64,000 nucleotides of DNA from Psettodes erumei (GCA_016785225.1 JAFBJZ010000109.1:2170001-2234000); one strand, 5' to 3'; positions 33,655 to 47,200 are shown, counted from the first letter of the stretch. The notes: generated by a model from the letters alone, not told the origin. A program made the numbers and translations.

Positions 33655-35530
33655 ATAAAGTGTCTATACTGTAGATTTTAAGTTGAAGTGCCAATATGAT
33701 GCACTGAGAGCAAGTGTGCATGGTGAATAAACCTAAAATATACAGTGATGTTTCATCTAACATTCATGTTGGACCTGACTGATGAGCACAGAGAGAATCC
33801 TCGATTAGACTACATCTCCTCCCATGAGGAGGACCTCATACTATACAGACACATTAGCGGTGGCTTTTGTGGTCGGCAAAACCATTACTGATACACAGTG
33901 GACCAATAATACCATGCAAACCAGTGATTCAATAAATTACTTTGTAGCAAGGAAGCCATGTAATTGAAATATCTAGATAAGGATAACAGTGACTCTGAAT
34001 GATATGAAATGATGAAGACAAAAAAAAAGCACGGTCCAAAGATGGGCCAGCGGTTGCCTTGAACAGTCTGGAAGGGAAGGCCTAAATAGCAAAGCCATAG
34101 AACATGATGAAAAGATCTATTGTTGCTTTTGAAGGCAACCCCTATCTCTCAAGGACATCTAATTAACAGACAACAGCTGAGGCCATTTCAAATGGTAATA
34201 TTTTTTTTCTCTTAAATGCATCATTTTCAATGCCTTATTGCTTACTTCAACCGACAAATGTTTTTTTAGAGAGTGCTTTCATGCTTTACTTACTACACTC
34301 TATATATTGTTGGTACTTGTAGAGGCATTTCTCTCTGACCTCTTCAATATACAATAGGGAATTGGGAAGCGTCTCCACATGCTTTTTGTCTTCGGCTCGG
34401 TACAGTATTACACTGAAGCACTTTCACACTCTTTCAGTCAGGGTTCATTTGTCTAAAAGGCAGCCCCATTAGAACCAAATCAGTTGAAATAGCCACAAAG
34501 ATCTGGCTGATGATTTCCATTTACGGACCAATCATTTGGACAGCTACACCTCTTGTAAGCCTTTAATGAGTATGCATGGTGCACAAAACATACAGTATTT
34601 ACACTTGGTATTAGCATGCGTCTTGTCAGCTATCCAGTGTTTTCTATTCTACAGTACTTTATACCTCCATTTCAATTTCTAATATTCTCATAAACACTAT
34701 TGCTGTTTCTTTTCAGAATTAAATTACAGCAAATCATATGATCACTTCATAAAACATGATGATCATGAAATGTAAATTTTTTAAGATTAAGCTACCCAAA
34801 AGTACAAATACAGTACACTACTTCAGTATATTATCTGAATACCTATTAGACTGTTAACAAGTTAACAACCATGGTGCACTACAGAGTAGAATATGTAAAA
34901 GACACTGATAGACTTTGTCAACAAACACTCAACAATAGTATTGTCCATAAGACATGAGTGCTTTAAACCATCTGATCTTTACAACATTCACCATTTACAA
35001 AGGACGGGTTGAGCATCCAATCGGACCGGAGCTATTTAGCCAAGCTTGCTAATTTGCTTCAGTTCACTGCTCTATGTGGCATGACCAGCAACAAGTAGTC
35101 CTGCAGCCGCGGCATCGACTACAGTACTTTAGACCGTAAATTCAACTCACAACGTGGACCAACAAGGTCATGAATGGCACCAGACTGACAGCATCAGTCC
35201 CAGGCTGGTTAACTGTGCGTGCGGCAGTTTCAATTAAAGTGATAACACAAACATTTTTTTAGTGGCTACCACAGCAGAAGAACACATAAGAGTGTAACAG
35301 TACACGGGTCAAACCTACAGTGATACTCTTTATGATGATTTCTGAGCTAATTTCATTTGACTTTAAATGCATCATTTTTGTCAAGGCACATGCATCAGGC
35401 CTAAACTTGTCATCCGGTGCGACCTTACTGGAACACATATAAAGCCGTGTGAGCTTTCATTTGATATAAAATCCCATGTAATGTGTACTGTGTGTACCTG
35501 ATGCATTCAGTCTGTTGCTTCCCACCAACA
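33655..35530. other. Gene-free AT-rich stretch
   Basis: Nearly 1.9 kb without any frame of 60 codons or more. The words TACAGTAT and TACAGTAC recur (34401, 34591, 34651, 34809, 35120). No repeat family recognised. Confidence 0.45.
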
Positions 35531-35533
35531 TCC

Positions 35534-35566
35534 ACCCACACACACCCACACACACACACACACACA
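35534..35566. repeat. (CA)n microsatellite, interrupted
   Basis: CA units broken by two CCA steps, read directly. Confidence 0.95.
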
Positions 35567-35626
35567 GACAGAGACAGAGGTGCTAACTACTCACACTGTG
35601 CGTCTGTCGTTCTGTCTCTCCCACAG

Positions 35627-36130
35627 GGAGAATGTAAAATCAATAGCAGCTATGTTAAAGATGCAGCTTGCCATCTGACCTGTCCTCCCCTCGTCTTCAT
35701 CACAGGCTTTTTTGGCGTTCTCTCTCAACGCCCTTCACCCCTCCCCTCCTCACCCCTGTAAGCAATGCGCCCACGTGCGCTTAACAAGGTGCAAATTGTT
35801 CAAGACAGTCGGTCCAGGAGACGTGGCAAGTCCTCGGGCTGACTGAGACTATGTGCGGAGCAATAGCAGGTCAGAGTTCAGACAAAAGACTCCATCCAGC
35901 CCCTTTAGTTTCCAAGGAGGGTAATTGAGTACGCTTAAATGTCTTGGGAGTCGTTTGCCTCTTGATTTTGGAATCAATGAAGGGGGTGTAAAGGGAGGGA
36001 GGAAGGTTTCTGCAGCAGAAAATGGCATTAGAGTTAATGACCAAGTTTGTCCCAGAGGGGTAGTCCATATTAAAGCTATTTCAGCAGTGACAGCACTCAC
36101 CACATGTCCTGACTGATTAATAACAAAACG
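35627..36130. other. CNE-like block; weak exon-like start
   Basis: Repeat-free. The first base follows a splice-acceptor-like TTCTGTCTCTCCCACAG, and a frame stays open to a GTAAGC at 35758, but the implied peptide ends in a low-complexity Pro/Ser run and matches nothing I know. Beyond that the sequence is balanced non-coding DNA to about 36130. More likely regulatory than coding. Confidence 0.3.
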
Positions 36131-36356
36131 GTGCTCAAATAGGAATAACAATAAGTGTCAGTCAGCATGAAAGGAAAACTATTATCCAGCTGCATTTGTA
36201 GTGTTTTTGTAGCTGTTTTGATGCATTTAGTGAGATAAGAGTGAAAAGATCTTCTATTTTTATTGTCCCTCCTCCCGGGAAAATTCCAGCTCCCTCTCCA
36301 CACATTGTTGTATATTTTTCTGATCAGGCTGATTCTAGATGAATAAATGCAATGAA

Positions 36357-36592
36357 GCAGGGCTGCAGTTAATGATTATTTTCAGTATTGATTATTCTAT
36401 CAAAATTTTTCAATTAACGCTTAAGTCTATAAATTGTTTTCTTCAAGCAGCAGTCCAGACAAACAAAAAACAGCATAGCCTCACATTTAAGAAATTTGAA
36501 CATCCAAATATTGTTTCTCAATAAACCACAATTGCATTATTCAACTTTATTTAATCCCTTAAAAACTGAATTAATTGTTTCAGCTCTGATGT
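36357..36592 (-). mobile_element. Teleost 'AATCGATTAAT' DNA element, degenerate copy
   Basis: Begins GCAGGGCTGCAGTTAATGAT, then ATTTTTCAATTAACGC, CAGTCCAGACAAAC and CACATTTAAGAAATTTGAAC, ending AATTAATTGTTTCAGCTCT. Both 'gctgca' and 'cagctc' ends are still visible, so this is nearly the whole element. Same family as 18659, 19139, 21080 and 56866. Confidence 0.7.
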
Positions 36593-36599
36593 ACAGTGG

Positions 36600-36920
36600 C
36601 TTACACATGCAAGCCACCTGACAGCTATTCAAACGGTTCTGATTGATAGGAATTGCAGAGGGCAAAATACAGTATGTTCACCAAGGCCATATCATCTGCA
36701 TGAGACACAACAGTTGAGGAAAAAAAATGGTGACTGCTGATGTGATATTCATGAAGGGCTGGGAAGATTCTCACACTTGCAATTTTGAACATGTAAAAAT
36801 AGAACAAAAAGAGATCCTACAACTGAGAGGTCACAAAAAATGCCTCTTAACTCGATTTACATTCTCCATATGATTTACAGCTTGCTGGGGATGTAAAAAT
36901 CTTTTTTTCTTTTAAATTCA
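36600..36920. other. Gene-free stretch
   Basis: AT-rich, nothing recognised except one TACAGTAT at 36668. Confidence 0.4.
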
Positions 36921-36929
36921 GTCATGTCT

Positions 36930-37340
36930 GTGTGTCACAACAACCCTTCAATCTACTCTCAGGCTGCAACCACCAGTTGGAGAATTCCTATTATGTTGGG
37001 GATTGTTCTGAATGCCGATTGCATCGTGTCTGCGCGGCGGCAGCGGCCCCATCTGATATTTACCACCACGAGCCTGCTGGAGGTGACGAGGGGGCAAGGC
37101 CAAGTCCCACGTGTCCGGCTGGAGAGCAGATTAAAGTGCTCTGAAAAGCCACACACTGCTGCCCGCGATGAGAAAAATAATAATGTGGACATGGCCTTCC
37201 CTTTATGACAGTAACAACACATTCTCCAGAGACCAATCTTTTTTTATCAATTCTGAAGAGTGACAAACAGCGCGCACCCAATGCCAGAATCACATGGAGT
37301 ATTTATGATGCTTGTGTGTCCTGAAGGCAATGATGACAAA
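36930..37340. other. GC-richer CNE-like block
   Basis: Balanced to GC-rich in an AT-rich region, with several CpGs around 37030-37060. A CACGTG E-box lies at 37108-37113. Four overlapping frames on both strands (36924-37293) have no recognisable domain; few stops on both strands reflects GC content. Candidate regulatory element, or less likely an unknown exon. Confidence 0.35.
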
Positions 37341-37674
37341 AGCAGTCAAACAAACTTACATTACTGGCTTCCATTTTTTATCCAAACAAGTGCATTGTAT
37401 GTCCTATTTTCTTTCAAATGAATGAGGCAGTAGCTGGAGCCTACAGAAAATCCTTGAACTTATGTGAATGCAGCTAGTCAGATATGAAGGAGAATTATGT
37501 AAAGTTGTATTTTATGCAGGCACTGCGCTTTGGTTTTCTTTATGGCTACAAAAATACAAATGAACATGAAATGTCGAAACTTATTTGAAGTGATAATAGC
37601 TGTCAGTATTCCCACCAAGAGGAAACCGGATTTGCTCATATTATTCACAGAAAGGAAACAAGAAACTCTTTAGT
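37340..37674. other. Gene-free stretch
   Basis: AT-rich; nothing recognised. Confidence 0.4.
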
Positions 37675-37925
37675 GCAGTGTGTACCTGCCCAGCAGCAAA
37701 CAGACAAAGTTAGCCACTAGCTAATAAGCACAGGGGAGCATTTAGTAGCTGCAGATTCAGGGAATGTCTCGTATGTTACACTCACCTGGTTGCCATAATC
37801 CAATCTACAAATTAATGCTAATGCGACTGATTGCTAACAAGTTTGCCTGAGTAAAGTAAACTACTACTGATAACATGTCATCATGTTTACAATTTGTTTC
37901 TGCTGCCCCCAAGTGGCCAAAAAAA
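37675..37925 (+). mobile_element. Relic of 'aaagttagcaactagc' teleost repeat
   Basis: Reads CCTGCCCAGCAGCAAACAGA, then CAAAGTTAGCCACTAGCTAA, GGGGAGCATTTAGTAGCTGC and a CTGCTGCCCCCAAGTGGCCA end. These words and their order match a common percomorph repeat recalled from memory. A second copy is at 50345-50650. Confidence 0.55.
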
Positions 37926-38167
37926 GCAAACAAGTAAAAATAAAACCCTTTTGAAGAATCAGCGACTGATATCATTTTATATATTATATTAGAAGCTATT
38001 ATTAGCTACTATTAATACAACATATAAATGAAAAATGCCACCAAGTCGCATCTTTTCTGCAGATGCATTAACATGTAAGAAGCGTTTTAAAGTTATAGCT
38101 GTTCATTTTACCTAATAAATATCCTGTCTTAACAAAATGCATCATAAAACCTGCAAAGTAACCAGTA
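37926..38167. other. AT-rich gene-free stretch
   Basis: Contains TATATATTATATTAG-type sequence and nothing else recognised. Confidence 0.4.
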
Positions 38168-38373
38168 AATAGACCTGTCAATTAAATGTAGTAGAGCCAA
38201 ATGTGCACCATCCTCTCAAATGTAGCGCAGTCCCCGTACAAAGTAGCATGAAAAAGAAAATCTCAATTGAAATACTAAGCACTAAAAAATGATTATGAAA
38301 TGCATCATGCAATTAAGAAATATGTTCATGTACAACACTTGGTTTCAAGTTCTCAGTTATTTTCCACCACTGC
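38168..38373 (-). mobile_element. Partial 'agtacttgagta' DNA element
   Basis: Reads TCAATTAAATGTAGTAGAG, TCTCAAATGTAGCGCAG, CAAAGTAGCATG, AATTGAAATACT, and ends TTATTTTCCACCACTGCTG. On the minus strand this is the left end of the family seen in full at 32978. Inverted relative to that copy. Confidence 0.6.
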
Positions 38374-38379
38374 TGTCTA

Positions 38380-38990
38380 CTCACTTGATTACATGACAGG
38401 CGTGTGATGCTGAAATGTGACTGAGGTTTTAGCAAAGGTGCAAACACCAGCAGAGACACATATATCATTTGTTATCGCCGAGATAAGCCATAATAATAGT
38501 GCATGGCAGCTGTGTTCATCTTCATTTTCCATCAGTGATTTGTGATCTTAATCTACTTGATTTCAATTTGGTTCAGTGTGTAGAGTCAAAACAGCGTTAC
38601 ATCTGGACCGTGCACTGTGTAAAAGTTGAGGTTGTTGGGAAGACAAGTGTTCAAGCCCACTTGCGTTGCTGACTCTAGAGGGAGCTGAGCAGACAGTGTG
38701 CACGTTGAACTCACTGTGATTGTGTTACGAGTATTATGTTGGGTTATATAATGGACTATCCAAAGTGCACAGACTTAAATATTTGAACACAATGAAGGCA
38801 CATTCAATAATTCAAAACAAAGCCTGTAAATCTGTGCGAGATCTCTGCACACTGAGCACAACGGCATTTGATCCTTTTCTCATATCTCATATTATAGAAC
38901 AGTGCAAAGTAAAAAGACGCCATATTGAAGGAGTAGAAAGGAGGTATAAATAGATGCTGTTATTCTAAACCATCTAATGTGAAACAACAT
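38380..38990. other. Gene-free stretch
   Basis: One plus frame at 38720-38953 without domain. No repeat family recognised. Confidence 0.4.
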
Positions 38991-39700
38991 CATTTTCCTG
39001 ACAATGCTTCCCGGCACTTTAATACGATCCTTTGTCTTGCCCGTCTCTCCGTTCTACTGTTACAAAGAATTGTTGCTGCAGCTCTACAGAGGAACTCACA
39101 TGCTTGAGATTAGACTGGTCACCATAATCAGGCTGCAGATTTTAATTGTAAGAGCTTCTGCTGGCACTGTTTCCTCTCTTTTTCTGTCCTCCCTGACAAA
39201 AATCTGACAGTGGCTTTGCATGGCAAACCTGTTTAATGAATGACTAATCCAGGAAGAGCGCATTATGGCAAACTGTCACACACACATTGTACCAATATTA
39301 ACTTGAATTTACATTATCATCCTCTGGTAATGCTGGAATATTTGGATTTCCATTAATGCATGGCCTTTCTGTGTGAAAAGCAAACAGCAGTGAACTAAAT
39401 CTGCCCCCCCCCCTTTTGATTGGATGTTGGTGTTAACGCTGTACAGAGGAGCTTTCTTTATTGGGATGACAGCTCCGAGGCTTCCCCACTCCTCGCAATC
39501 AAGCTCACAAACAAAAGGCCCCGCTTGCATTACTCAAAACCTCTTCTCAAGCAGCAAAGCCAAAACTCCTATTACACCATTGTACTGGTGCTGTAAATCA
39601 ACAAGAACAATGAGGAGAGGCACAATCACACAGGCCGGCACCGTCATCCATATAAAACATGAACCCAAAGAACAATGAATCAGACACTCGTGTGAGAAAG
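38990..39700. other. CNE-like block
   Basis: Repeat-free over about 700 bases except for a ten-base C-run at 39404-39413. Contains GATTTTAATTGTAAG, TTTAATGAATGACTAATCC with an OTX-type TAATCC at 39245-39250, and CATTAATGCATGG near 39352. Open frames are short and domainless. A good candidate for a conserved enhancer. Confidence 0.4.
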
Positions 39701-42080
39701 TACTTTCCTCCTCCAGTTATTTATTGTGTTTATCTTCTAGCTCGCTCTCTCTGTGTTTGTATTTTTATTATCCTATTTCTGACACACCAGACTTAAAGCC
39801 AAAATAAATCCAGAAGGCAGACATGTAGTTTCTCTGGGTGGGCACCCTACATGGCCGTGCGGTGTAAGAGTCTATGCCGAAGACAGATCTGCAAAGGACA
39901 CATCAGTCACTTTGTAAATACATTCACACATAATTCTGTCTGCTTTTGACTCAGTGACATTTTGAACTGCTGACTGTTGTGAGGTGTGTAGAACTACAGT
40001 AGCCTGTTTGGGGGTAAAAAGGTAATAAAGCTAGTAGGTAGATTTAAAGATATATTAAATATAAAAGATATTTGGCTGCTTTTCAGATATCATAACATTA
40101 TAAGAGTAGATTACCGTGAAATGTGTTGATCCCAGCCCTCTGTGCTGATGCAGATACTGTGTATCACTGCAAAATGTGTTGCATGTTTGTTTTCTTGAGA
40201 TACAGTGCGAATGCAATCAGGCTTCATCTGAAAACTCATGTATCGATTTCAAAAAGAAAGGCTAGTAGTCAAAGCTGACTGAAGAGGTCACATGTCAGGA
40301 GCAGGTCTTTTTAAATGCCGTGGTTTTCCCAGGAAGTCCTTCAAAATACAAAATAAACTGTGGGCAGATCAGCTCTCTAACCTAACGTAACTGACTGAGT
40401 CGGAGCTAGGTAACCACCTCTACCACAGGTCACTGCGAAACAAATGACAAACATTTTGAGTATTTGCTATCAAAAAGATAGATTGGAGGTGGAGTATCAC
40501 CTTAACATGGGTAAAGAGCAGAGAGACAGAGTGCTCGTCGACAGGCCAGTCACTGCAGGCCAACAAAACGCACAAGGATATTGTTAGAGCGGTGTCACAG
40601 AGCAAAGTTTGCCTTAATGTAAACTACGGTATATGTGTGTGTGTTAAGTTGGTTTACATTTATAAACACATTGGTTCGGAAGATTAGCATTGTGTCGTTG
40701 TTTACGATATGTGTAAAACGTTAAGATGTGTAAGTGTCACAACTGGCATTAGGTTGTAGTATAAGTATCAGAACTGCTAGCAGCATGCTGCCTTTCAGTG
40801 AACCTTCCCCTACTGTTTATTTCAACACATTACATGTTGCCTTCAAAAAACGTTGCATCATTTGCAAATTTCTTCTTCGCGCCATGCACCTGACTGATGA
40901 CCATAGACTGTACAGGTTTATTCATCATTTCATTGTATGCAGTCCAGTGGAGTCACACTGCACATGATATTCATGTATAAATATATCATAGCTGCACATT
41001 ATCCAGTGCTTGGACCCTATATAAATATTTGTCACCATCAATCTGTGCTACTTAGTTAATAATGCTTACACTTAGTTTAGTGTGGTGGCAGTTTTTCACC
41101 AGTCACACGTAACGACGTAAGAGCGGGTCTGGATAGGACATCCATAAGCCCAAGACAAGCGGAGTGGTGCTGGGGAGATGGAAGAGCAAAGCAGCAAGTT
41201 TTGAATATTACTGACCCAGCACTTGGAAAAGGCAATGCACAACAAGACGAAAAATGAATGCCTTTTAGTCTGAAAATCCTTTCACCCTCTCACATTCAGC
41301 AGATCAGATTAAGAGAGAGGTTTAAGAAGATTTTGACACGCACAAAAAAAAAACTTCTGAGCCATGGGAGGGGGTGAGTCGGGGGAAGGTGGTAGGGTGC
41401 AGTTTGTAATTCAGTGGCTTCAGGCAATTCATCACAGAAATTGAGTTTCTAATGCAGCATCTTGTGAATCCCTTTTGCCCTGTCAACGTTTTAATACATT
41501 ACATTGAGAATGTAAATCATGTTTGAAATTTGGCACAAACTGCACAGCCCCTACCGTGCTCACTCTCACTTTATCGCACATACAAGTCGAACACTGTACA
41601 CATGCATGCAGTACAGTATGCACAGGGCAGCAGCTGCACACACGTATACAGCATACACACATGCACACTGCAGCCAGAGCGCAAGCAAGCAGGTAGACCA
41701 TCCCTAATGTTCGGTTCTTATTTGCCCTTAAGAATAAATACAGATTACATAATATAAATCAGGCACTGACTTTGCCTATGAACTTACATGGGTTGTCTCT
41801 TTTAATTACTATTTTAAAAATATTCCGAAAAATATGGCAATGCGTGGCAATGAGAGGACAAAAGCCCAAATAGTGGGTATAGCATGGCAGCTAAACTCTG
41901 CTGATTCTGCTGGACATGTGTGTTGTCTGTTTTATGAAAACTGCCACTGTTGATATTCATGATCTGTACAGCAACGGTGCTTACATTTTAAAATCCAAAC
42001 GATTCAACAGCTGCAAACTGTGAGTGACACACACTGAATGCTCTGCATAAACATGTTCCTGTTAATAGGATGGACATTTG
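39700..42080. other. Gene-free stretch
   Basis: About 2.4 kb with only short frames. Two items stand out: a G-rich patch at 41367-41397 and a run of CA/CATGCA words at 41575-41670 that generates several overlapping frames. No gene or repeat family recognised. Confidence 0.45.
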
Positions 42081-42084
42081 TGCT

Positions 42085-42440
42085 TTTAAGTGAAATATCT
42101 CCAAACTGCTGGATGAACTGCCATGAAATGTTGCTCAGGCATTCTTGTTCCCCTCAGGATACATTCCAACTATGGTGATCTCCTGACTTTTCATCTAGCG
42201 CCATCATCAGGTCAAAATGTGAATAAGTCCAAAATGTCATGACATAGTGTGGTGCCCTGTATTTAGTGCTACTGAGCAAATGTCAGCATGCTAACACACA
42301 AAACGAAGATGAATCTGAACATTACACCTGCCTAACGACAGCATGTTGGTGATTTCATTGTAAGCATTCAGCTCAAAGCATGACTTGGCCTAAGACCCCT
42401 TTAGAGCCACTATTGTGGCTGTATTGTAGTTGTCATTATG
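42085..42440 (+). mobile_element. Teleost 'ggattgccatgaaat / gttagcatgctaac' repeat
   Basis: Reads GTGAAATATCTCCAAACTGC, TGGATGAACTGCCATGAAAT, then GGTGATCTCCTGACTTTTCA, TCTAGCGCCATCATCAGGTC, AAATGTCAGCATGCTAACAC and CAGCTCAAAGCA. This is one of the most frequent dispersed sequences in percomorph genomes and is recognisable almost throughout. A reversed, shorter copy lies at 52125. Confidence 0.75.
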
Positions 42441-43740
42441 CAGCCTAATTCTATGTCAATACACAGCGCATCAACTGTCCCTAGTTTTTGTTTGCCCTCC
42501 ATTTAAGATATTACTTGTTCCCCATGTAATCCTACGAAATATCATATATTCTGGAGGTTATTCAGTTAATGAGGTGTGTTGGTCAACTACAGCAAATGTT
42601 AGGGATTAGCCATGCAGCTGCTGCGTGTATGTCACATGGTGTCCTCAGATATCTGCGCTTGGGGTTCAGACATAAGGACAAAGCAGAGATAGATCACAAG
42701 AGATCTTGTGCAGAGACACTTTATGAACAGCCAATTCTAAACTGAATGAATCAGGTATGTTTTCACATGAAGCCTTTTCCTTTGACAGACCAGCGTATGG
42801 TACAGCCACCATGGTGAGACGGTAAATTCTAGATGGTAGGTGGTAAGATATTCACCACCAGCAGGTAGATGTTTACATTGCAGAGGCTGAATGTCAGGAT
42901 CACTATCAGGAGCACCAGGTGGTGCCTTAAGAAAAGCACTAAGCTCAAAAAACACATTGTTTATCTTCCATGTAGCAGCCAGCTGTGCTCAATTTTGCTC
43001 TTATGTGCTTTATTAGTATGTAGCCAGAAAGCAGTTAATAAATTCTCACTCTTAGGAATGAAGTGGAGTCCAACCTTCCCTTCTTAACCACTCACATCAT
43101 AATATGGCAGCTTCTGCTGCAGCAGAACTGTTCTCTTTGTTTCTTAGTTACAGCACCACCTACTATTTTTATCACAAATCATGCTTCTCATTGTTCAGAG
43201 GGAGCACAGTCATGTGGTAATGTAATGTAATTGGTGTGTAATGTTTTGGAGCAAACTGCATTCACATATGAAAACGGGTCACCTGAAGCTCACCCAGTTT
43301 ACCCATCATGAACAGAAAACATCAAAACATTGGAATGAGCTCTCAAAAAATAAAACTTAAATACTCAAGTAACATTCAAACAAACAGGGACATTTATAAC
43401 TTATTCTTGCCTTTGGCTGTCTGCTTATTGGTGTTTTGAAGGCATCGCTGCCCAGTGAACACGGTCAGGCCAGAGAACCACAGCCACATGAGAGAGCACT
43501 CACTGAGAAATATTAGTGACTCTTGTTGTTTGTTGTTTTGCTCTTTGTTGTTAGATTGGCTGAAGGGGTCTCGAAAGTTGACAAATCTCGCAAGAAAATC
43601 ATTGGCATCTCTAAATTCCACTTGAGGGGTTAAGAGTAACATGATGCTACTGTAGGGCAACATTAAAGGAGAAGAAGGAATTACACTTTGACTTCCATAC
43701 CCACTGTTTTCCCCTTTCAAAGCCTGCTTTTCTCTTCTAC
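42440..43740. other. Gene-free stretch
   Basis: Short frames only (longest 108 codons, 43394-43720 minus, no domain). No gene or repeat family recognised. Confidence 0.45.
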
Positions 43741-44290
43741 TATGGCCCCAATTAAAGTTAAGTAGAACAACAACTCCTTCACTAGAGGATTTCTCAAGTC
43801 AGTCATTCTTCATAATGATTTTTTTCTTTACTGCCAATTGTGCGAATACAGCACTGCAAGCATGTCTTCCTCGGTGGAGTCTGCCACTCACGCTGTTCCA
43901 CAAGGTAAAGTGCACAATGAGCACATTTGCTTCAAATACGGTACTATCATTTTCAGAGGGGGGGATCATAATATTCAAATCCGTATTTAACCTTTCAAGG
44001 CAGGAGGATTATGCAGCAAAGTCTCCATTCCGAGCAGTTTCCTCGCCCCCTACTCCCCTGCCATAATAATGATCATTATCATCATTGTGTGAAAAGAGGA
44101 TTATCATATCGTTATATAAACCCAGGAACACCCCTACTATTATGAAGTAATTTCCCTCTCATCAGTGGCCCGGTACTGTGTATGACAGTCAGCTGAGCTG
44201 TCACAGGTGACCATGGCAGTCTTCCATCATTCTCTGAGCTGGCAGAGTCTGCCGCGAAGAAGGACAGAGAGGCAGTGGCTCATTTCAAGC
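43740..44290. other. CNE-like block
   Basis: Repeat-free and balanced, with a 14-base palindrome ATAATGATCATTAT at 44066-44079 and GATTATCATATCGTTATATA just after. No coding evidence. Candidate conserved element. Confidence 0.35.
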
Positions 44291-47200
44291 ACAAAACGAA
44301 AAAGATTAAAAGAAGCTGCAATCATTGTCTAAAATACGCCATCTAAAGGAACTTTTATAATTCCTCCAACAACTTTTTCGGATGTTTGGTGACAGTAAAT
44401 GTGAATGAGCTGGTTTAGTCGCTTTCCATTTAGTGTTCAGCCTTTGTGTTAATAATGATTGTGTCAGAAAGGCTGTTTCTATTCTACAGAGAGAGAAATA
44501 AGAACTAATGAGGAAAAATAGACTTACGCAGATGCAGTAGAGCATATAAATTTATAGACTAGCATCTGCATCAGCATTTAGGCTACTTTGCTTAGTTCTA
44601 CCAGCAAAAATTCATGATGTGGACCTAACATCTTGGAAGTCCAGGTCTTCAAGCCAGTGGTCCTCAACCATAATTCCTTTAGAGTCCCCTGACATGAGGT
44701 GCATTACTTATTTTTCTGCCATAAAAGAATAAAAGCAAATAGGCTAATACTTTTCCAGTTAGCTTATCTTATTTCCATTCTGAATGAGAGGATAACAGTA
44801 TCATCTATGCAAAAAGACTGACTACAAGTAAAATAAAACTGCAAGAAGGCCACACAGTAAAATATTATTTTAGGTATTACTGGCCAGACACTTTATTTTT
44901 GAATCTTCAGTCTTTTCTAAAGATGGTTAAAGATGGCTGCCATAGGAACCATCTTAATGCTAACAGTAGCTAGTGAGTTGTTGAAGATTAGCTTATTGCA
45001 TATGGTGAGTTTGTTTTTGTAAATGAAGTAGCTGTACTGTTACATGTTCTGTTCTGAGCAAGAAGGCGTTAAAAATACTGAAAAAGTTTTTCATTTCCTC
45101 CACATGAGTATGGGTTTTAGAACACATAGTTTACTAAATGTTGCTAACAACGGAAGAGTAATTTATGTTTTCACTTTTTTCCGAGGATACTTTATATTTT
45201 ATATATTACAGTTTGTTTCACATGGTTTTATAAGGCTGATATACATGTTAGCTTCTCCAACAGGTAAACACCCCCTGCAATTTATGTAGCTTCATGTAGC
45301 ATTATTTAGCTAAGTATTTCTTTCACAGCTAACACACAACAATAAAGTGTGGGGACACTACTTTCTTCTCATTGGCTCACAGACCTGGGTTCCCCAGACA
45401 CACAGTCCACAGTTGGACCTTAGCTTCCATCGTAGCCAAACAGCTAGCACTAGCCAAAGACTAGCAAAAGCAGATGGCAAACAGTGGTCTGAATCCAGCA
45501 CCATGTTCTGTCGGTCCACAAATCCACAACGTTTGCTGAAGTCACTTTAGCTCAGCAGCCAAAGCAGAGACAGAGCTACCAGGATAAATTTAGATTATCT
45601 TCATCTTTAATTGTGAGAAACAAGTCACCAGCAGTCATAACTAACTATAATGCTACATTTAAGTGTAATGATTACAGTAACTAAAAAACATAGTTTTCAT
45701 ACATTATCCCTGTTTCACAGTATTGTTTGTTTTCCAGCTGGGGTGGAGCGGTAAAAGTACTAAAAGGCCAGTATTACCTCCTCCAGACAACCCTGCTTCA
45801 AACAATGCAAGCAGAAACATTGTGCCGCATTGTATTTGTTTTTCAATGCCATTGGTTTGCATATGAAACGGTGTCTTTCCTAAAAAGGACACTAGCACCA
45901 TATTGTGGATAAAGTCAGCACTACTGGACATTGATTACAAAAACGACCTAATGCTAGTGACAAACATACAGCCGCCTTATTCAAAGAGTTCTTTTCTTTT
46001 GCGTTTCCCATCTAATTATTTACACCGTGCTGCATGCTGTCATTTTGAAACTCAATAGCGAGGTCAGTTCTGTCACTCCTGGGAACCCCAGTGTTTCTGC
46101 ATCTCCGTAGGTACAGTCTTAAACATATGGACTCTTTTAATTAAATCATACCTTGACTCAGTCCTTCTCAGTCTTACTGACAGCAAGGTCATTAAACTAT
46201 TAAAGGGAGTCACAGGCAAAATTGTTGTGAGCAGATTGAGGCAAGGAAAGGTTAATTAAATGGCCATTGCTTCTCCTTACCTCAAGCAAAGCAGCATTCT
46301 TCTATCCCCACAGGCCAATGTGAGAGAGTGTGGCTCTTTTTTTTTTCATTCCGCTCAAGATGTGTGAGCAGCTGTTTTTTTCTGTGCGAAGGGGAAATGG
46401 TTTATCTCACAAAAAAAGATTTTTTTTCTCTCACAATGCTGATACAAAACTGTGACCTCTTCTTATGAACCCTGCAATACAGTAAAACTAAGGAAACAAA
46501 AGCAGTGAGATAGCACCTCTGTGTCTGGCCTGGTTAAGGACATCATTTTAAACTGCCTCAGAGATAGTTCAAAAACATTCAGATACTGTATTTGCACACC
46601 TTTCTTATTACTGTTTGCAGAAACGGCCAAGACTTGCCATCATAAAGATTATTTCCAATAATTAGCTTCTAATTCCACGGCCCTGTGACTATTAGGAAAT
46701 GAGGCTTATTTTCACTGTCTTTGTCCATTTTGTAAAATATAAACAAGCCTTTTCCATCTCCAGGTATGCAGCGAGCTGAACGGCCTCCTGCTTCCTGTGT
46801 GAGTAACATCGTCATCTTTACGACTGGCAAGGTTTGTGTACCTCACTGCACCACTGTCTTTGTGCCATTTTCCTCTGAATAAACAATCATTTACTGCAAT
46901 CAAATATTACTGTGAAACATAAAAATGTTCATTCCTTTTCAAAACAGCCAATCACAGAAGAAAAAAACCTAATCTCCACATTCTTCTCCACCCTGCGAAC
47001 TTCACCTTCCTGGTACTGTTAAGATTTTGTGGTAGATTAGATAACAAGATGGGATCTGTATTGTGGCTACAATCATGCCCTTCTATTATAACCACCTTTG
47101 AATCAGACAATACAGCATTTTAAATGCAGACAAGCTCTGATGGATTTTACAACAGCTGGAAGTGATACTTTACAGACCGAGAGAATTTTATCTTCTCCAT

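Noticed and set aside
41575..41670. CATGCA/CACACA-rich stretch as a binding-site array
   Set aside because: Looks like a decayed CA microsatellite; the frames through it have no domain.
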